Positions 22,370 to 35,191 of a DNA stretch of 64,000 nt are shown in pieces (within the stretch, counting starts at the first letter, position 1; each line of letters starts with the position of its first letter). This DNA is from Calliphora vicina (lineage: Eukaryota > Arthropoda > Insecta > Diptera > Calliphoridae). The position numbers were made by a program, and so were the translations under genes. Under the pieces are notes generated by a model. The model was not told the DNA's origin. It saw nothing but the letters and a program-made list of their open reading frames with translations, and ran no database searches. The stretch is from contig NC_088781.1 of assembly GCF_958450345.1 (NCBI RefSeq), positions 20,117,857-20,181,856 of the forward strand, in the 5' to 3' direction.

Positions 22370-24081
22370 GTTGTTTGTAGAGTTGTAAGGTGTTGTATGT
22401 CTTTAGCAGTATATTATTAATTTTAAGATTTCACAGCAGGCTCTTTTTATATTTGTTAATTAAAAAATTCAAGAAATTTGTTCTAATTAGTTATTGATAA
22501 CAGTTGAATAAAAATTTCATTATGACACATTTTTTCCACTAAATTGGTTTTAGTTTAGTATCTTTAATAGTTCATTTAATTATTTGTCTTCTTTTGTTTG
22601 TAATGTATTGCTAAAAAGTTTTTATTTGACTTCTTTTGTTTGCTAAAAAGTTTTTATTAAATGTTGACATACACTGTTGTGTTGTTTTATAGTGGGGGCG
22701 TGATTATTAAAAATTTTATTTACTTCACATTTTTTATTTGCATGAATTTAAAGCATCAGTTTTTCTTTTTTTTAACTTAAATAAAATTTTTATCCTAAAA
22801 TACCAACATGTTATCGCTTATTTTTTATTAATTTATAATTTATAGGTCATCAAATATCCACAAAAATTACTTTTTGATAAAATACTGTTGCAAAATAATA
22901 AATTTGTTGTTGCTGTAGTAAATAGTCAGTAAAATCAATTAAAAACAAACAGCTGTAAGAGTTACCATATCGTGTGAAAGAAAACATACACAGAAAAAAA
23001 GCAAAAACAATCTCACATAAATTATACAGATTGACCGTCTGTCTATACTTGACATATATTTATCATAACAATAAATGACGTTTGTTGTCAAGAAAAAAGT
23101 TGTACGAGCAAAAGTACTAACAATTTTGTCATAACGAAGCAATAATACTAATAAATGGTGACTATACCTGACAAAATTTTATCTGATATAGATATAGGGT
23201 GAATCAGCAGCTTTCAGTTATATGGCAATAGAAAATAATCATAAGAAAATGTCAAAATTGTTGTGGTCTGGAAAGAGTATATATATAACACTCGTTGTCT
23301 ATCGAAATTGTATTTATTTTTATAAATTATTAGGTTTTTAACTTTAAAAATTTTAGTTTCATTAATTTTTTTTTAGTGTATGAGAGTTGCTTTTTTGGTA
23401 TTAACAGTAGTAAAATATTGTACTAACATAAAACGTTATATTTTAAATGTTTAAAGAAATTCAAAAAAAAAATGTACTTACTAATTAAAATGTGTTAAAA
23501 AAATTCAATACCATTTATATATATTTTTCACTTGTGAAATAGTTTATTGTAGTTTCTTTAATATATATATTTATAATTAAACAATATCTTTATTGTTAAT
23601 GTGTAGGTTTTAGTATTAAGTAGATTTGTTGTTCTTTTGTTTGTAAGTTTAAAGCAGTATTTCTTTTGTTTGTAGTATTTTTGATAAGCTTATTAGTGTA
23701 AAAACAAATTCCCAGAAATGTCGAAATTATTAATTAAGCAAATAAAAAAAATACCACAAATAAATATCAAAATTATTCGGTAGAACGAGCCTTTTTTGTT
23801 TTGTATTGTATTGGAATTCGAAATACCCTACTTAAAAATTATCTTAAAAAATTTTATAAAAATTATAGAAAAATAATCAAATTTAAACATGTTTGTTGTA
23901 ACATAATTTAGAAAAAAAAGAAACAAAATTAAATAACTTTTGGTCTTGAAATCAAAAAAACGTTGAATTTTGTAAACAAATTCTATTTGTTTTAAAGATG
24001 GAGTTGTTTTGTTATTATTGTATTTTATGTTTTTTCAGCAAAGTGCTTTTTTTGGAAATTTGATATTTTAATAATGGACTT
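22370..24081. other. Intergenic, no gene recognised
   Basis: Upstream region of the SLC35A gene and 3' flank of Hop. Strongly AT-rich with scattered ttcttttgtttg words (22588, 22630, 23630, 23661). No supported exon, RNA gene or transposon. Confidence 0.5.
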
Positions 24082-26699
24082 TTAATGAATTTGTATAACA
24101 CCGGATTCCATTAGCTTCATTATCTTGTCAGCTATCGCAGGATTTTGTAAATGTCTAAAATAAACAAACATGATTATAAATAAATGGGCTTAAGATAAAT
24201 GGGTTGCAAGACAACTTACTCTTTAACTGCATTTGGATCGTTTTGCATTTGCTCCAATATCAAACGCATAGCGGGATCTTTCAGAATTTGTTGCACCTCA
24301 GGATCATTCATAGCATTCTTCAACACCTCTTGGGGATTGCGCTGCAAATTAAGAGCACAAGCACGATAACCTTCTAACGCCTCAGCATTATTAGCATCCA
24401 ATTCTAAGGCTTTTTGGAATGCTGCCGATGCTTTTGAGTTCTTTTGCATGCCTTGCAAAATTTTACCCTTACGTATGTAGCCCTTAATGAATTTATCATC
24501 CAATTTAATACACATTTCGCAGTCCTCTAAGCCCAGATCGAAGGCTGCCAACTTGGTATAACAAGCCGCCCGATTACTGTACAATTTAGGATCATCGGGA
24601 TTGCGTCGAATGGCTTCGGAATAATGTTTAACGGCAGTGCTGTAGTCTCCCTTTTTAAACAATTCATTACCCATTTCCTTTTCTTCTTCGGCTTTCGATG
24701 GATCGATATAGGCCTTTCGTTCTAATTCCTTAATTTTCTTTTCTACTTCGCTCAGCGAAGTTTTCACCTCAGGCGTACGATGTTCGGACATGGCTTTTTC
24801 ATAGTAGGTCTTAGCTTTGTGATAATCTTCCATTTTCCTATACGAATTACCAATACGTGCAAAGGCCTTACCAATCAGTTTGAAATCAGCACGATTTTCA
24901 CGGCCGATTTCAATACCCTTTTCACAGGTTTTAATACATTCTTCAAACTCTTTACGTTCGAAATGTACAGCGGCAATATTGTTGTAGTATGTAATATCTG
25001 TAGGATCTAATTCTAAAGCAGCGTTATAGTGTTTAAGAGCTACTTCGAAATCCTTTTTCTTATAAGCTGCATTACCAGCTTCTTTTTCTTTTTTAGCCAA
25101 ATATTTTTTACGTTCATCTTCGGTCATTTCATCCACATTTGGTTCAGCTGGCTTTGCGGGTTCGGGGTTTTTCTGACCTTCTGATTTTGAGCTAGTTGAT
25201 TTGGTTGTAGGTGGATCTACATCCATGGGCGTTCCCATGCCTTGCTGTTGCATATGTTGCAATACGGCGGCAGTGACTTCTTGACGTCCCTGCAGCAGTA
25301 TAGCATTTGAAGGATCATATTTGAGACCTTTAAAGATTACATTTGGGAATTATAATATCGATTTGTTTGTATTTAAAAAAAGTAATATATGCTTGTACAT
25401 GTTTTCATTAAACTGAGTCATGAACTTCTAGAAATTAATGTGATAAACGAAAAAAATACCCAAGTCACTGTGCCAAAACTATGATGCCAGATTTGTTTTA
25501 TAAATAATTAAATTTTATTTATGTGGTTACAATAAAAGAAATGCGTTTAAGAATTTGTTTAATTTAAAAGAATTGAATACTAAACTCCAGATTATAGTTA
25601 CCACACCGGATTTTCAAGTAATATATATGGAAAATATATATGTCATTGGACAAATTTTTAAAATAGGCCAGAGTTTAAAAAACCCTTCCGCTCGGCTATC
25701 AAGAAAACTATTTAGATTTTCAATGTTGGCTATAATTTAATGTAATGTTTAAAATAAAAATGAATTGGGTCCAAATGTGTTTATAATTTGGGACACTTTA
25801 AAACCTATTTTAAAGCTATTTCGGAAATCTTTTAAATGGCATAAAAAAATGTAGCGATCCGATAACAAATATCAAAGGTATAATAAAATTAGCCTATCAA
25901 CTTCAGAGGCCTATAATACAGAAATAATTCCGTTGATAAAAAAAAAAAAAATATTTTCTAATATCACCTTCCTATCCCTTGTTTCAGTGCTTTTATTTTA
26001 TTTTTTTTCTTTGGCGACCATAAACTATTGCAGAATTATTTTCCAATTAAATAAATACATAATTTCATTTGAACAAGAATGAAAAAGAAAACAAAAACGA
26101 TTTTTACAATATACTATAGACATCTGGCACCACTTTTTTTTTGGGTTTTGCATCAAATATAAGCAAAAAAACGCAACAATCAACCAACATTTTAAGGTTA
26201 TGTTTATTTTTCATGCAAACTGAAAATTTTGCATATATAAATATGTATGTAGGTTCACTAACTTAAACTGACCTTTTGGAACAGATGAAGCATGTAAAAT
26301 AATTTTGTTTTAGCAACTTACCTTCGTTGTAAGCCTCAAATGCTTTCATAAAATCTCCTAAACCTGACGCAGCTGCACCTTTACGTGAATAACCCTTGGC
26401 CCAAGAGGGATTCAATGATATAGTTTTCTCGGCATCATCCAGAGCTTCGGCAAACTGTCCGGCTTTTGCAAAGGCAGCAGAACGGTTACTGTATAAAACA
26501 TGATTTGAGCCATCTAGACCAATGGCTTCTGTGTATGCGGCTATAGCCTCAGCAAAATTTTCTGCATTTAAGGCTTTGTTACCTTTTTCCTTAAGTTCAT
26601 TTACCTAAAAAAAAATTATTTCAACATACAAAGAATTAAAATCAAGTTGTGTTGGTTTAAATTAAACATAGCAACAAAAAAAATATTTACCTTATCCAT
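24082..26699 (-). CDS. Hop: Hsp70/Hsp90 organizing protein (Hop/STIP1)
   Basis: Four minus-strand exons: 26699-26691 (only Met-Asp-Lys), 26604-26322, 25327-24220 and 24154-24082. Total 490 residues, the length of fly Hop. It is a cytosolic co-chaperone that bridges Hsp70 and Hsp90. Visible architecture: TPR1 in the first ~115 residues (KEKGNKALNAENFAEAI..., SNRSAAFAKAG, WAKGYSRKGAA), a DP1 linker, a glycine/proline/charged linker, TPR2A (EKEAGNAAYKKKDFEVALKH), TPR2B (EKEMGNELFKKGDYSTAVKH, YSNRAACYTKL) and a C-terminal DP2 helix bundle with DPAMRLILEQMQNDP and HLQNPAIADKIMKLMESG. The nine-base first exon is unusual but its ATG, donor (gtaaat) and phase fit the known short N-terminus. Confidence 0.95.
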
Positions 26700-27831
26700 A
26701 ATAGTTTTATTTATATTTGAATTAAAGTTTTAATTGAATTAATTTATTTAATTAATTTCACTTTTATTTGGAGGAGTTAAAATTTGACACAGGCTTATTA
26801 AAGCTGATTCTTTTTTATTCTGTATATTTTTGCACGGACTTTTCTAGAAGTACAAGGAAAATACACGAGAAATTCAAAAAAGTACTAAAAGAGTTGATAT
26901 AAATTGTATTACATTGCATCAAACACAGGGTTGTTTTTCGTTTTATAATTTTATTTAATATATATTTGTTTATAAAATGCTATAACTTCGCAAAAACATA
27001 TTTTAATATAGATTAATATTATTTAACACATAATTAGAATAAATAATTAATGAAATGTTGTTAATTATTACTTAATTAATTATTCTTCTGGACATATTTT
27101 AAGTGATGCCTAGTTTTTAACGTTAATACTAATTTTTACAACCTTGATGATTTTTAAGTACATGTTTGACATATGTAAAAAATATATTTTTTGGCACATT
27201 TAAATGCTCAGATTAGCAAAACCATTTTATATATTGGGTTTTTCGTAATTAGAAAAATGTGGTTCTTCAAAGTAATACAATTTGTGTATGTGTAAAGCGT
27301 TTGATCGTGAGCCAGAGTGTTTCTACTACTACTTTTTTGCAACTGTTAGTAGAAAATGTCAAACCCAACGCGAATTTATACAAGGTGTGTCAATAGCACA
27401 GTTGATTATTTTTTTCTTAACTTGTTGGAGGCTGAAACTATCAAATCCACTAGTGTTTGTACTGACCAATACTACGAAAAAAGTAAAAGCAACAACGACA
27501 ACAAGCAGACTTTGACAGTTCCAGCTAACATAAACGAATTTGCATGTGCATTTTGTAAATGTTGTACTGCTTGTTGAATCACTCTCACCTTATAATGAAT
27601 TCGCCTTTATTTGACATTTATAAAAAAGAACAAGCATTTACAGAAAATATAAAACAAGCGGCGTTTTTCCATTTTTTTGTGAAAAAATTATAAATATTAT
27701 TATATACTGCACAATATAAAAGAATTAATTGAAAAGTGATTTAAACTATTTGCAAACATATTGTTTCCGAATATAATTTTTTATATATATTATATTAACC
27801 CTTCTTTGCTAGAGGTGGTTTTCACAACAAC
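26700..27831. other. Divergent intergenic between Hop and U2af38
   Basis: About 1.1 kb separating the two divergent start codons. AT-rich, no supported exon. Short Met-started frames around 27282-27577 look random (no domain, no splice partner). Confidence 0.5.
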
Positions 27832-28644
27832 ATGGCTGAATATTTGGCGTCCATTTTTGGCACAGAAAAAGACAAGTGCGTGTGCATTAAATTTTATTAT
27901 AAAAATTGTTTAAACTTATTTTCTTTTATTTTTAGAGTAAATTGTTCTTTTTATTTTAAAATCGGAGCTTGTCGTCATGGTGATCGCTGTTCCCGCATAC
28001 ACAATAAACCCACTTTCTCTCAAACTGTGTTGCTGCAGAATTTGTATGTAAATCCCCAGAATTCGGCTAAATCTGCTGATGGCTCACATTTGGTGGCCAA
28101 TGTGTCCGACGAGGAGATGCAAGAACATTATGATAACTTTTTCGAAGATGTATTTGTAGAATGCGAAGACAAGTATGGCGAAATTGAAGAAATGAATGTG
28201 TGTGACAATCTGGGTGACCATTTAGTTGGTAATGTTTATATAAAATTTCGTCACGAGGCAGATGCTGAAAAGGCAGCCAATGATTTAAATAATAGATGGT
28301 TCGGAGGTCGTCCCGTTTATTCGGAACTATCGCCGGTTACCGATTTTCGTGAAGCTTGTTGTCGCCAATATGAAATGGGTGAATGTACCCGTTCGGGATT
28401 TTGCAATTTCATGCACTTGAAACCAATTTCCCGAGAGTTAAGGAGGTAAAATCAACAAATTTAAATTGTGAATTGCAATGATGTTACTTTTATATTTTCT
28501 TGTAGATATTTGTATTCCCGTAGACGTCGTACGCGTTCTCGCTCTCGTTCCCCCAGGCGTAGACGTTCGCGCTCTCGTGAGAATCGACGCCGTTCCCGCA
28601 GTCGTGAACGTGGAGGTAACGAACCCCGTAAAGGACGTTACTAG
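27832..28644 (+). CDS. U2af38: U2 snRNP auxiliary factor small subunit
   Basis: Exons 27832-27875, 27936-28445 and 28506-28644 give 230 residues. This nuclear splicing factor recognises the 3' splice-site AG together with the large U2AF subunit. Domains: first CCCH zinc finger (CSFYFKIGACRHGDRCSRIH, starting about residue 18), the U2AF-homology RRM (about 45-145, with EEMNVCDNLGDHLVGNVYIK and RWFGGRPVYSEL), the second CCCH finger (CCRQYEMGECTRSGFCNFMH), then an Arg/Ser tail in the last exon (RRRTRSRSRSPRRR...). The tail is shorter than the glycine-rich end I recall for the 264-residue Drosophila melanogaster protein. AATAAA is at 28697-28702, within about 120 bp of the reverse-strand signal of PET117. 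Confidence 0.95.
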
Positions 28645-28854
28645 ACCTGATAATTACTGAAATCAAGCAGCCGTTACTATTTCCAGCGATCCGAAAAATA
28701 AATTAAAACCATACATAAATTTAAGTTTTCCTTCCCTTTAAAATGTCCACAAAAATGAAATGTTTGTTTAGAAAAGCATTAATAAAGATCATAGGCTTTA
28801 CATAAACATAACATAAAAGGGTTTATTACAATTATTTACACTTCTTTATAATGT

Positions 28855-29174
28855 TTAACTTGGTTGTTGCACTCCGTTGGGCTCCTCATTGGATTGCATT
28901 TGCTTAAGTTGCTTTGTCAAATCAATTTGTTGCTGCAGAACATAGGTATTTTCCGTTTTGCGCCTTTGTTGTCTTTCAATATCCCTCACGACTCCCTCAT
29001 GTAACTTTTCTCTACAAGATGAAGTCGAATTTTAGTTAGATGTTTTGTGGAAATCTCCATAATTCGGTTTGCATTTATTTACCTGTCATTTGTTTGTTTG
29101 AAGTGTACATAGCCAATAATTCCACCAGATACTACAAACGAAGCGGCTAATGTTATTTTGGACGCTAACGACAT
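28855..29174 (-). CDS. PET117: PET117 cytochrome c oxidase assembly/chaperone homologue
   Basis: Two minus-strand exons, 29174-29083 and 29011-28855, giving 82 residues; human PET117 has 81. It is a small mitochondrial protein needed for cytochrome c oxidase (complex IV) assembly, linked to heme A synthase. Seen: a short basic/hydrophobic N-terminus that acts as matrix/inner-membrane signal (MSLASKITLAASFVVSGGII), then the family hallmark EKLHEGVVRDIERQQRRK and a coiled, glutamine-rich C-terminus. A reverse AATAAA lies at 28827-28822, about 28 bp past the stop. Convergent with U2af38. The gene is easily missed because each exon is under 160 bp. Confidence 0.92.
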
Positions 29175-29457
29175 TGCAATATTTCAGAATTTAATTTTTA
29201 TTTTAGAATGGCAGATCGTATTTTTAATTAATTATTTTATTATGAAAATGTCAGAAAAGGAAAAGTTGGAGGTTATGTATATAACAACAAAACAAACAGC
29301 TGTTTTTAGTACTATTTGTTTTATACTAAACTATTCACTTGGAGTTGAGAGCTTTAGTTTGTTTATTATTTATTTCCGTTTTATAATAATGTTACGAAAT
29401 TGTACTTGAATTCAAATATAACGATTTTAAGGGCTGATTTAAAAGTAGCATAATGCT

Positions 29458-29930
29458 TTCAAATAACAGTGCTGTAATTGCAAACTGGAACATATCTGTG
29501 GGCATTATTAAATAAAAGCTTTCAGTTGACCATTGATCGTAAGTTGGCAACGCTGTTTGAATTCGAATATTCAGTTAAAGAACATTGTAGAAAGTACACC
29601 ACAGATGGCGTATGATCTAGAATATTCGAACTTTGACAGTTAAAGAGAAATCTAGAGTGCAGATGGCAGTGTTATAAATAGTGGCAGAGGATGCAGTCAT
29701 GAGTGAGTTTATCAGAGACGCTTTTCGAATGAACATCAGCTGGGTGCCTTAAAGTGTGTTGTGGTTTTCAAGTGAATTCGTGTACATTATAAATTGTGTC
29801 TGTATTTCTGAGAATTTATAAACGTGTATAAAAAACATTGAGTGGCTATTTAATTCTGTGGTTGTTGTACATTTTGAATAAATAAAGAGTTGTTACAATT
29901 TTTAAACTACTAAACGGCTTTTATTTGCAA
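29458..29930 (+). other. LTR-like or promoter-like segment
   Basis: Less AT-rich than its surroundings. It contains TATAAATA at 29672 followed about 25 bp later by a GCAGTCATG initiator-like word, and clustered AATAAA signals at about 29879-29887. This order fits a solo LTR (U3-R-U5) or a host promoter with a 5' exon. No TG/CA ends with a target duplication could be fixed and no downstream coding exon was found. Confidence 0.3.
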
Positions 29931-30155
29931 TCAAAAGTATCCGGTTTATTTAAAGGAAATAAACCAAACGTTTTGAAAAGGTTAAAACGTAACAATAACA
30001 ACAAAATTACAGTAAATCAATATAAAAATAAGTAAGAGTTGGTATATTAGAGTATTGTATACATTACATATTTAGATAAAGATTAAAATCAAGTTTTTGT
30101 AGAAAATAACTTTTTTAGACGAAAAAATTAGTTTTTACGATATGTTAAAATTTAG

Positions 30156-30241
30156 GGCCTGGCTCACTAAATGCGAACGAACATTTTCTTTCTTATTTTA
30201 TATTGAAAACAATAAATAAATGTGATATAGTGAGCCAGGTC
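30156..30241. mobile_element. Miniature element with ~14-bp terminal inverted repeats
   Basis: Begins ggcctggctcacta and ends tagtgagccaggtcc, near-perfect reverse complements, only ~86 bp apart. Flanks are TTAG on the left and TTAA on the right. No coding capacity. Superfamily not determined. Confidence 0.5.
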
Positions 30242-31160
30242 CTTAATAAATTTACGAAAGTTAAAAATTTTACAACTCTTACTCTCTCATTACAAGTTTA
30301 AAAGTAAATGAACAGAATCCAGTAATAATTTGTACAAATAAATGCAAATTATCAAGTAGTTATTATTTATTCAGCATTATTTATTTTCAAAAATTTATTA
30401 ATTCTTCATTTATATTTAAGTCTACTAAAGTTCACTATTTCAAAACTGTAAATCTGACCTAACTCTGCAGCCACACGATCAAGTTTTTCTTGATAGTCTT
30501 TTACATATACTGTTTGTCAAAATTTATAAAAATTTAAAGCTGGAGTGACGTATGTAGGCTGCACCCAACTTGGAAACAATTTTTGTACAAATTGGTTAAA
30601 AAAATGTAGTCAGCTGTTTTCTTGATTAAAAATGGAAACACCAACTTGAATGAGAAATTGATTTCAAGTCCGTTTCAATTATTAAAAGCGTGAGTGCCCT
30701 AGGAAAAAAGTGTGAGTGTATTAAAACATGAAAGGCAAAACTTGATCGTGTAACCCCCAAGTCAAGCTCCATAAATTAGAATTAGAATTAAAAAGAGATA
30801 TTTTCTTAATTTAAAATTACACTACTATACAAAAGGAACATTTTTGATAATGGCTCCTCGTACAAAACATATTTTTTTATATACTTTTGGAACGCTGATC
30901 ACAAATATGGCAAATTTTTAGTTTTCGATATATATTCCTTTTTAAGTTTTCAAGAACGTGGAATTTAACTGATAGTTTTAAAAATTGTTTATGGATTTAA
31001 ATTTGTTACTTTAATATTTAATAATGATTGTAGGATTGGAAAAATAATTACAAAATTCTCATTTTTCTATACATACAGAAGAAACTAGTCAATTTAGCGG
31101 TTAATATATAAATTTTTATTAAAGCAAAAATATTAAATATGTATTTCTTAAAATATTTAA

Positions 31161-31470
31161 AAAAACAAGTAGCAGAGCTATATTCGGCTGTGCTGAATCT
31201 TATACACCCTTCACCAACTTTAAAAAAAATGTAAAAGGCTTTTTTTTATTTTATTAGGGAAAAAAATTTTAGGGCAAACTTTTTTTTTAAAATTTTTTTT
31301 TTAAATTTAAAAAAAAATTAATAATATTTTTGAAAAAATTTTATAACAAATTTTTTTTATAGTAAGAATTGTGCTAAATTTCCCAATTATTTTTTTTTGT
31401 TTAAAAAAAATTCGGCGTAATCGGTATATAGATAATCCTGAACACATCCTTTTAAACCATATATCGCACA
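31161..31470 (+). repeat. Dispersed repeat copy (truncated)
   Basis: Head motif acaagt.gcagagctatattcggctgtg followed by A/T homopolymer tracts, as in the copies at 39343, 43119, 48576 and 52396. The tail is missing. Confidence 0.6.
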
Positions 31471-32455
31471 CCCAGTTCAAAAGTGACACAACTCAAAATT
31501 TTAAATTTTCAGAAATCGAAAATAAATATATACCAATTGAAACATAATGAAAGACATTAGTGTTTTTTTAGCCACAGTTAACAACAACAGAATGTATAGA
31601 ATCTACTATAGATAAACATGTGTATTGTGCATAGTTTAAGCGTAAAATTCATTTTTCGGGTTTATATAACCCGACAAATTAATTTTGAGTTGTGTCACTT
31701 TTGAACTGGGTGTGCGAATATGTTTCATCAATATATTAGATAAAAAAGATGTTTTGCTCGAGGAGCTCTTATTGGGTGTCGAGTACTGTTATTTATAGAA
31801 TTGAAGTAATGGTATTTATAAATCGTATACGATTATATCGGTAACGTTAATTGCAGTTATTTTTTTGTAACGGTTCGAACTGAAGGGAATTTTATTTTTT
31901 TTTGTAAAGGTAGCCAACCTTGAATTAAACCATATAAACTGGATGTATGTAGGTTAGAAAGTAATATGCGTGTTCAGAAGGCATTTAACCAGTTGTTGCA
32001 TCTTACTCAAACTGTTACTTTTAAGAAACCTATTTTACTTGACATGTTTTTCTTTGGTATGTCTCCATAATGTTACGCTTTAAATGATTACCCTGACAAC
32101 ATTTTCAATAAAATTGATTTTTTAGTTCTTATCTCAATTAAAACATTAAGACATTTATTTTATTGATCATACATTCTTACTAAAACAAAAAATTTGTGCT
32201 AAGATTAAACAAAAGAAAGTATTATCGCAAACAAATTTTATGATTTATATAAAGTATTTATATTATATAAAGTATTTATATTATATAAAGTATATTTAAG
32301 AATTTACTGCATATTCTTAAATATGACAAGTAAAACAAAAATTATCTACATAAATACACAAACCCCCACAAAGAGCACACAAAAAGAAAGAAATTATAGT
32401 TGATAAATTGTATGAATAAAAAAATAGGTGAATGATGATAACATTATCTTTAAAA

Positions 32456-32506
32456 TTTAATATGGTTTGTTTCATTTAAAGTTTAAATGAAACAAACCAT
32501 ATTAAA
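32456..32506. repeat. 51-bp near-perfect palindrome
   Basis: Arms 32456-32480 and 32482-32506 are exact 25-bp reverse complements with a single G between them (core cattaaaGtttaaatg-like). No flanking TIR element was seen. Confidence 0.85.
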
Positions 32507-33069
32507 CAGTTAACCTCTAAAAATGTCCTCCCCAACAATACTCCCCAAACCCCTACTACGCACGCTCTTAATACGTATATGTATCATTAAACATTTGAAG
32601 GATATTTAAGGTGATGTCGTTAATGTTCCTTAAATTCTTTAGCATTTTTTCGTACATAGTGGAAAACATTATGGGACTGTTGAATATTGTTGGATTTTTT
32701 CTTGTGATTTGTTTTGTTTACTGCTCGGTAACTGTCGGCTATATAGACGGGCACGCAACATATGAAGTAGTCCAACAATTATGTTTGACATAATCTGTAC
32801 CCCCTACTCCAGAAGAGCCGAAGTCAATAAAAACGATGCGACTACAATGACAACATTTGTGGTGTCATGCGCATTCATTCAAAGTTTTTACTCAGAAGTT
32901 AAAGTTTGTTTAACTTTTTTAGTACGTCTCCGACATCCCCTACTTGTATATGTTGTATATTCAGTGATATCAAAGAATGTATTATTTTTATAACCTTTAC
33001 TACGTGTGTCATTCTGTTTGATATTTTCTCAATATTAATTTGCGAACCTACAAATACACGTATATACAT

Positions 33070-35191
33070 TAGGGTGGCCCTTAATAAACGAAAGTTGGAT
33101 TTTGGCCATTCTCACCCTCCAGTTTGGTGAACATTAGCAAAAAAATCATCCTGAAAAAATTTTAGGTAAATCGGTTGGGGTTAAGACGTGCCGCAAGCCC
33201 TCTGAAGTTTTGAGATGCATTTACAAGGGGAAAAAATGCATTTTTTTCAGTTTTTGTAAAATTTTTGCCATTAAAAAAATACTTTTGTAATTTAATTTAA
33301 AAGAATCGAAATGTGTACGTAATTGTCGTTCTAATGAGACATAAAAAACAGAAATCGGTCAAAAAATGTTAAAGTTATTAAAAATTCGCCAGGCCATTAA
33401 CGTGTCTCAGGCCACTAGAACATGAAATGTAGGAACAAAATTAACATATTTTGAGAAATATTAAAATAAAAGCTCATTTTTACTTAAAATATGTCCATAT
33501 TTACTTGTATATGAGTTTTTGTCTTCGTAGGATACCGTTAACCTATTCTTAGGTATGAACAAAAAAAATTAATTTTTTTAACGGCAGTTTCAAAACTCCA
33601 TTTTCAAATTTTTAAAAATTTTGTTAAACAAATTTCAGAATTTTTTGATCATCTCATTGGGATTTATTAAGAGTATAATAGGGAATAAAAATGTGAAAAA
33701 AATATGAAAATATCTCTTATAGTTTTTCCGTACCTGCGATTTAAATTTTGAAATTTTCGAGAAAAACCAATTATTTGGCAATTTTTAGGCCAATGAGCTC
33801 TATTTCCTTACTCTTATGAATTTTAAGTAAAACCTATTCAGAATATTATAGTCCAGATAATTCAAAATATACTCTGAAACTTCTACTAAAATCGGAAGAC
33901 GTTAACCCTTAAATCGTGAAGGTCAAAGGTAAAATTTTTCAATATTTGGAATTTCTCTTGGAAAGATTTCGAAATGATCGAAATGTTGTATATTTTTGGG
34001 CCGATTTTGATGAAATTTAACAAAAATATAACATAAACTCTAGGGTTTATAATAACAGCACAAGAATGGAAATTAACGCTTAATGGCACTTGGGGTTAAA
34101 ATGACACCAAACTTTTAAAATCATAATTTTTTATGGTTTTAGAAGTTTGGGGTCATTTTAACACCAAGTGCTATATAGGGTTAATTTTAATTTTTCTGCT
34201 GCTTTTGTAAATACTAGGCTTTGTGTTATATTTTTGTTAAATTTCATCAAAATCGGCCCAAAAATATACAACATTTCGAACATTTCAAAATCTTTCCAAG
34301 AGAAATTCCAAATATTGAAAAATTTGACCTTTGACCTTCACGATTTAAGGGTTAACGTTTTTTGATTTTAGTAAAAGTTTCAGAGTATATTTAGAATTAT
34401 CTGGACTATAATATTCTAATTAAGTTTTGCTTAAAATTCATAAGAGTAAGAAAATAGAGCTCATTGGCCTAAAAATTGCCAAATACTTAATTGGTTTTTC
34501 TCGAAAATTTCAAAATTTAAATCGCAGGTACGGAAAAACTATAAGAGATATTTTCATAATTTTTTCACGATTTAATTCCCTATTATACTCTTAATAAATC
34601 CCAATGAGATGATCAAAAAATTCTGAAATTTGTTTAACAAAATTTTTAAAAATTTGAAAATGGAGTTTTGAAACTGCCGTTAAAAAAATTAATTTTTTTT
34701 GTTCATACCTAAGAATAGGTTAACGGTATCCTACGAAGACAAAAACTCATATACAAGTAAATATGGACATATTTTAAGTAAAAATGAGCTTTTATTTTAA
34801 TATTTCTCAAAATATGTTAATTTTGTTAAAACATTTCTTGTTCTAGTGGCCTGAGACACGTTAATGGCCTGGCGAATTTTTAATAACTTTAAAATTTTTT
34901 AACCGATTTCTGTTTTTTATGTCTCATTAGAACGACAATTACGTACACATTTCGATTCTTTTAAATTGAATTACAAAAGTAATTTTTTAATGGCAAAATT
35001 TTTACAAAAACTGAAAAAAATGATTTTTTTCCCCTTGTAAATGCATCTCAAAACTTCAGAGGGCTTGCGGCACGTCTTAACCCCAACCGATTTACCTAAA
35101 ATTTTTTCAGGATGATTTTTTTACTAATGTTCACCAAACTGGGGGGTGAGAATGGCCAAAATCCAACTTTCGTTTATTAAGGGCCACCCTA
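33070..35191. mobile_element. 2.1-kb hAT-type foldback element with ~1-kb near-identical arms
   Basis: The element starts TAGGGTGGCCCTTAATAAAC and ends with its reverse complement. The two arms (about 33070-34120 and 34137-35191) stay nearly identical along their length around a central spacer of about 16 bp. It is flanked by an exact 8-bp duplication ATATACAT (33062-33069 and 35192-35199), which fits the hAT consensus with T at position 2 and A at position 7. It has no transposase. The only frames are mirror images of each other in the two arms (33886-34089 minus and 34168-34365 plus), with no recognisable domain. A transcript through it would form about 1 kb of double-stranded RNA. Confidence 0.9.

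Larger units (their letters stand above)
29175..33061. other. Gene-poor repeat-rich region
   Basis: No host exon recognised. Contents listed separately: a possible LTR/promoter-like segment (29458-29930), a small TIR element (30156-30241), a dispersed-repeat copy (31161-31470) and a 51-bp palindrome (32456-32506). Around 31440 and 31700 the word acaactcaaaat/ttttgagttgt with cacccagttcaaaagtg flanks a further inverted pair. A 19-bp triplication (tatataaagtatttatatta type) is at about 32245-32290. Confidence 0.55.

Noticed and set aside
27282..27577. Two + strand frames of 73-77 codons upstream of U2af38
   Set aside because: Overlapping frames of the same DNA, no domain, no splice partner; treated as chance frames.
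33886..34365. Two similar 65-67-residue proteins on opposite strands
   Set aside because: They are the same sequence seen in the two arms of the foldback element, mirror images without a known domain.
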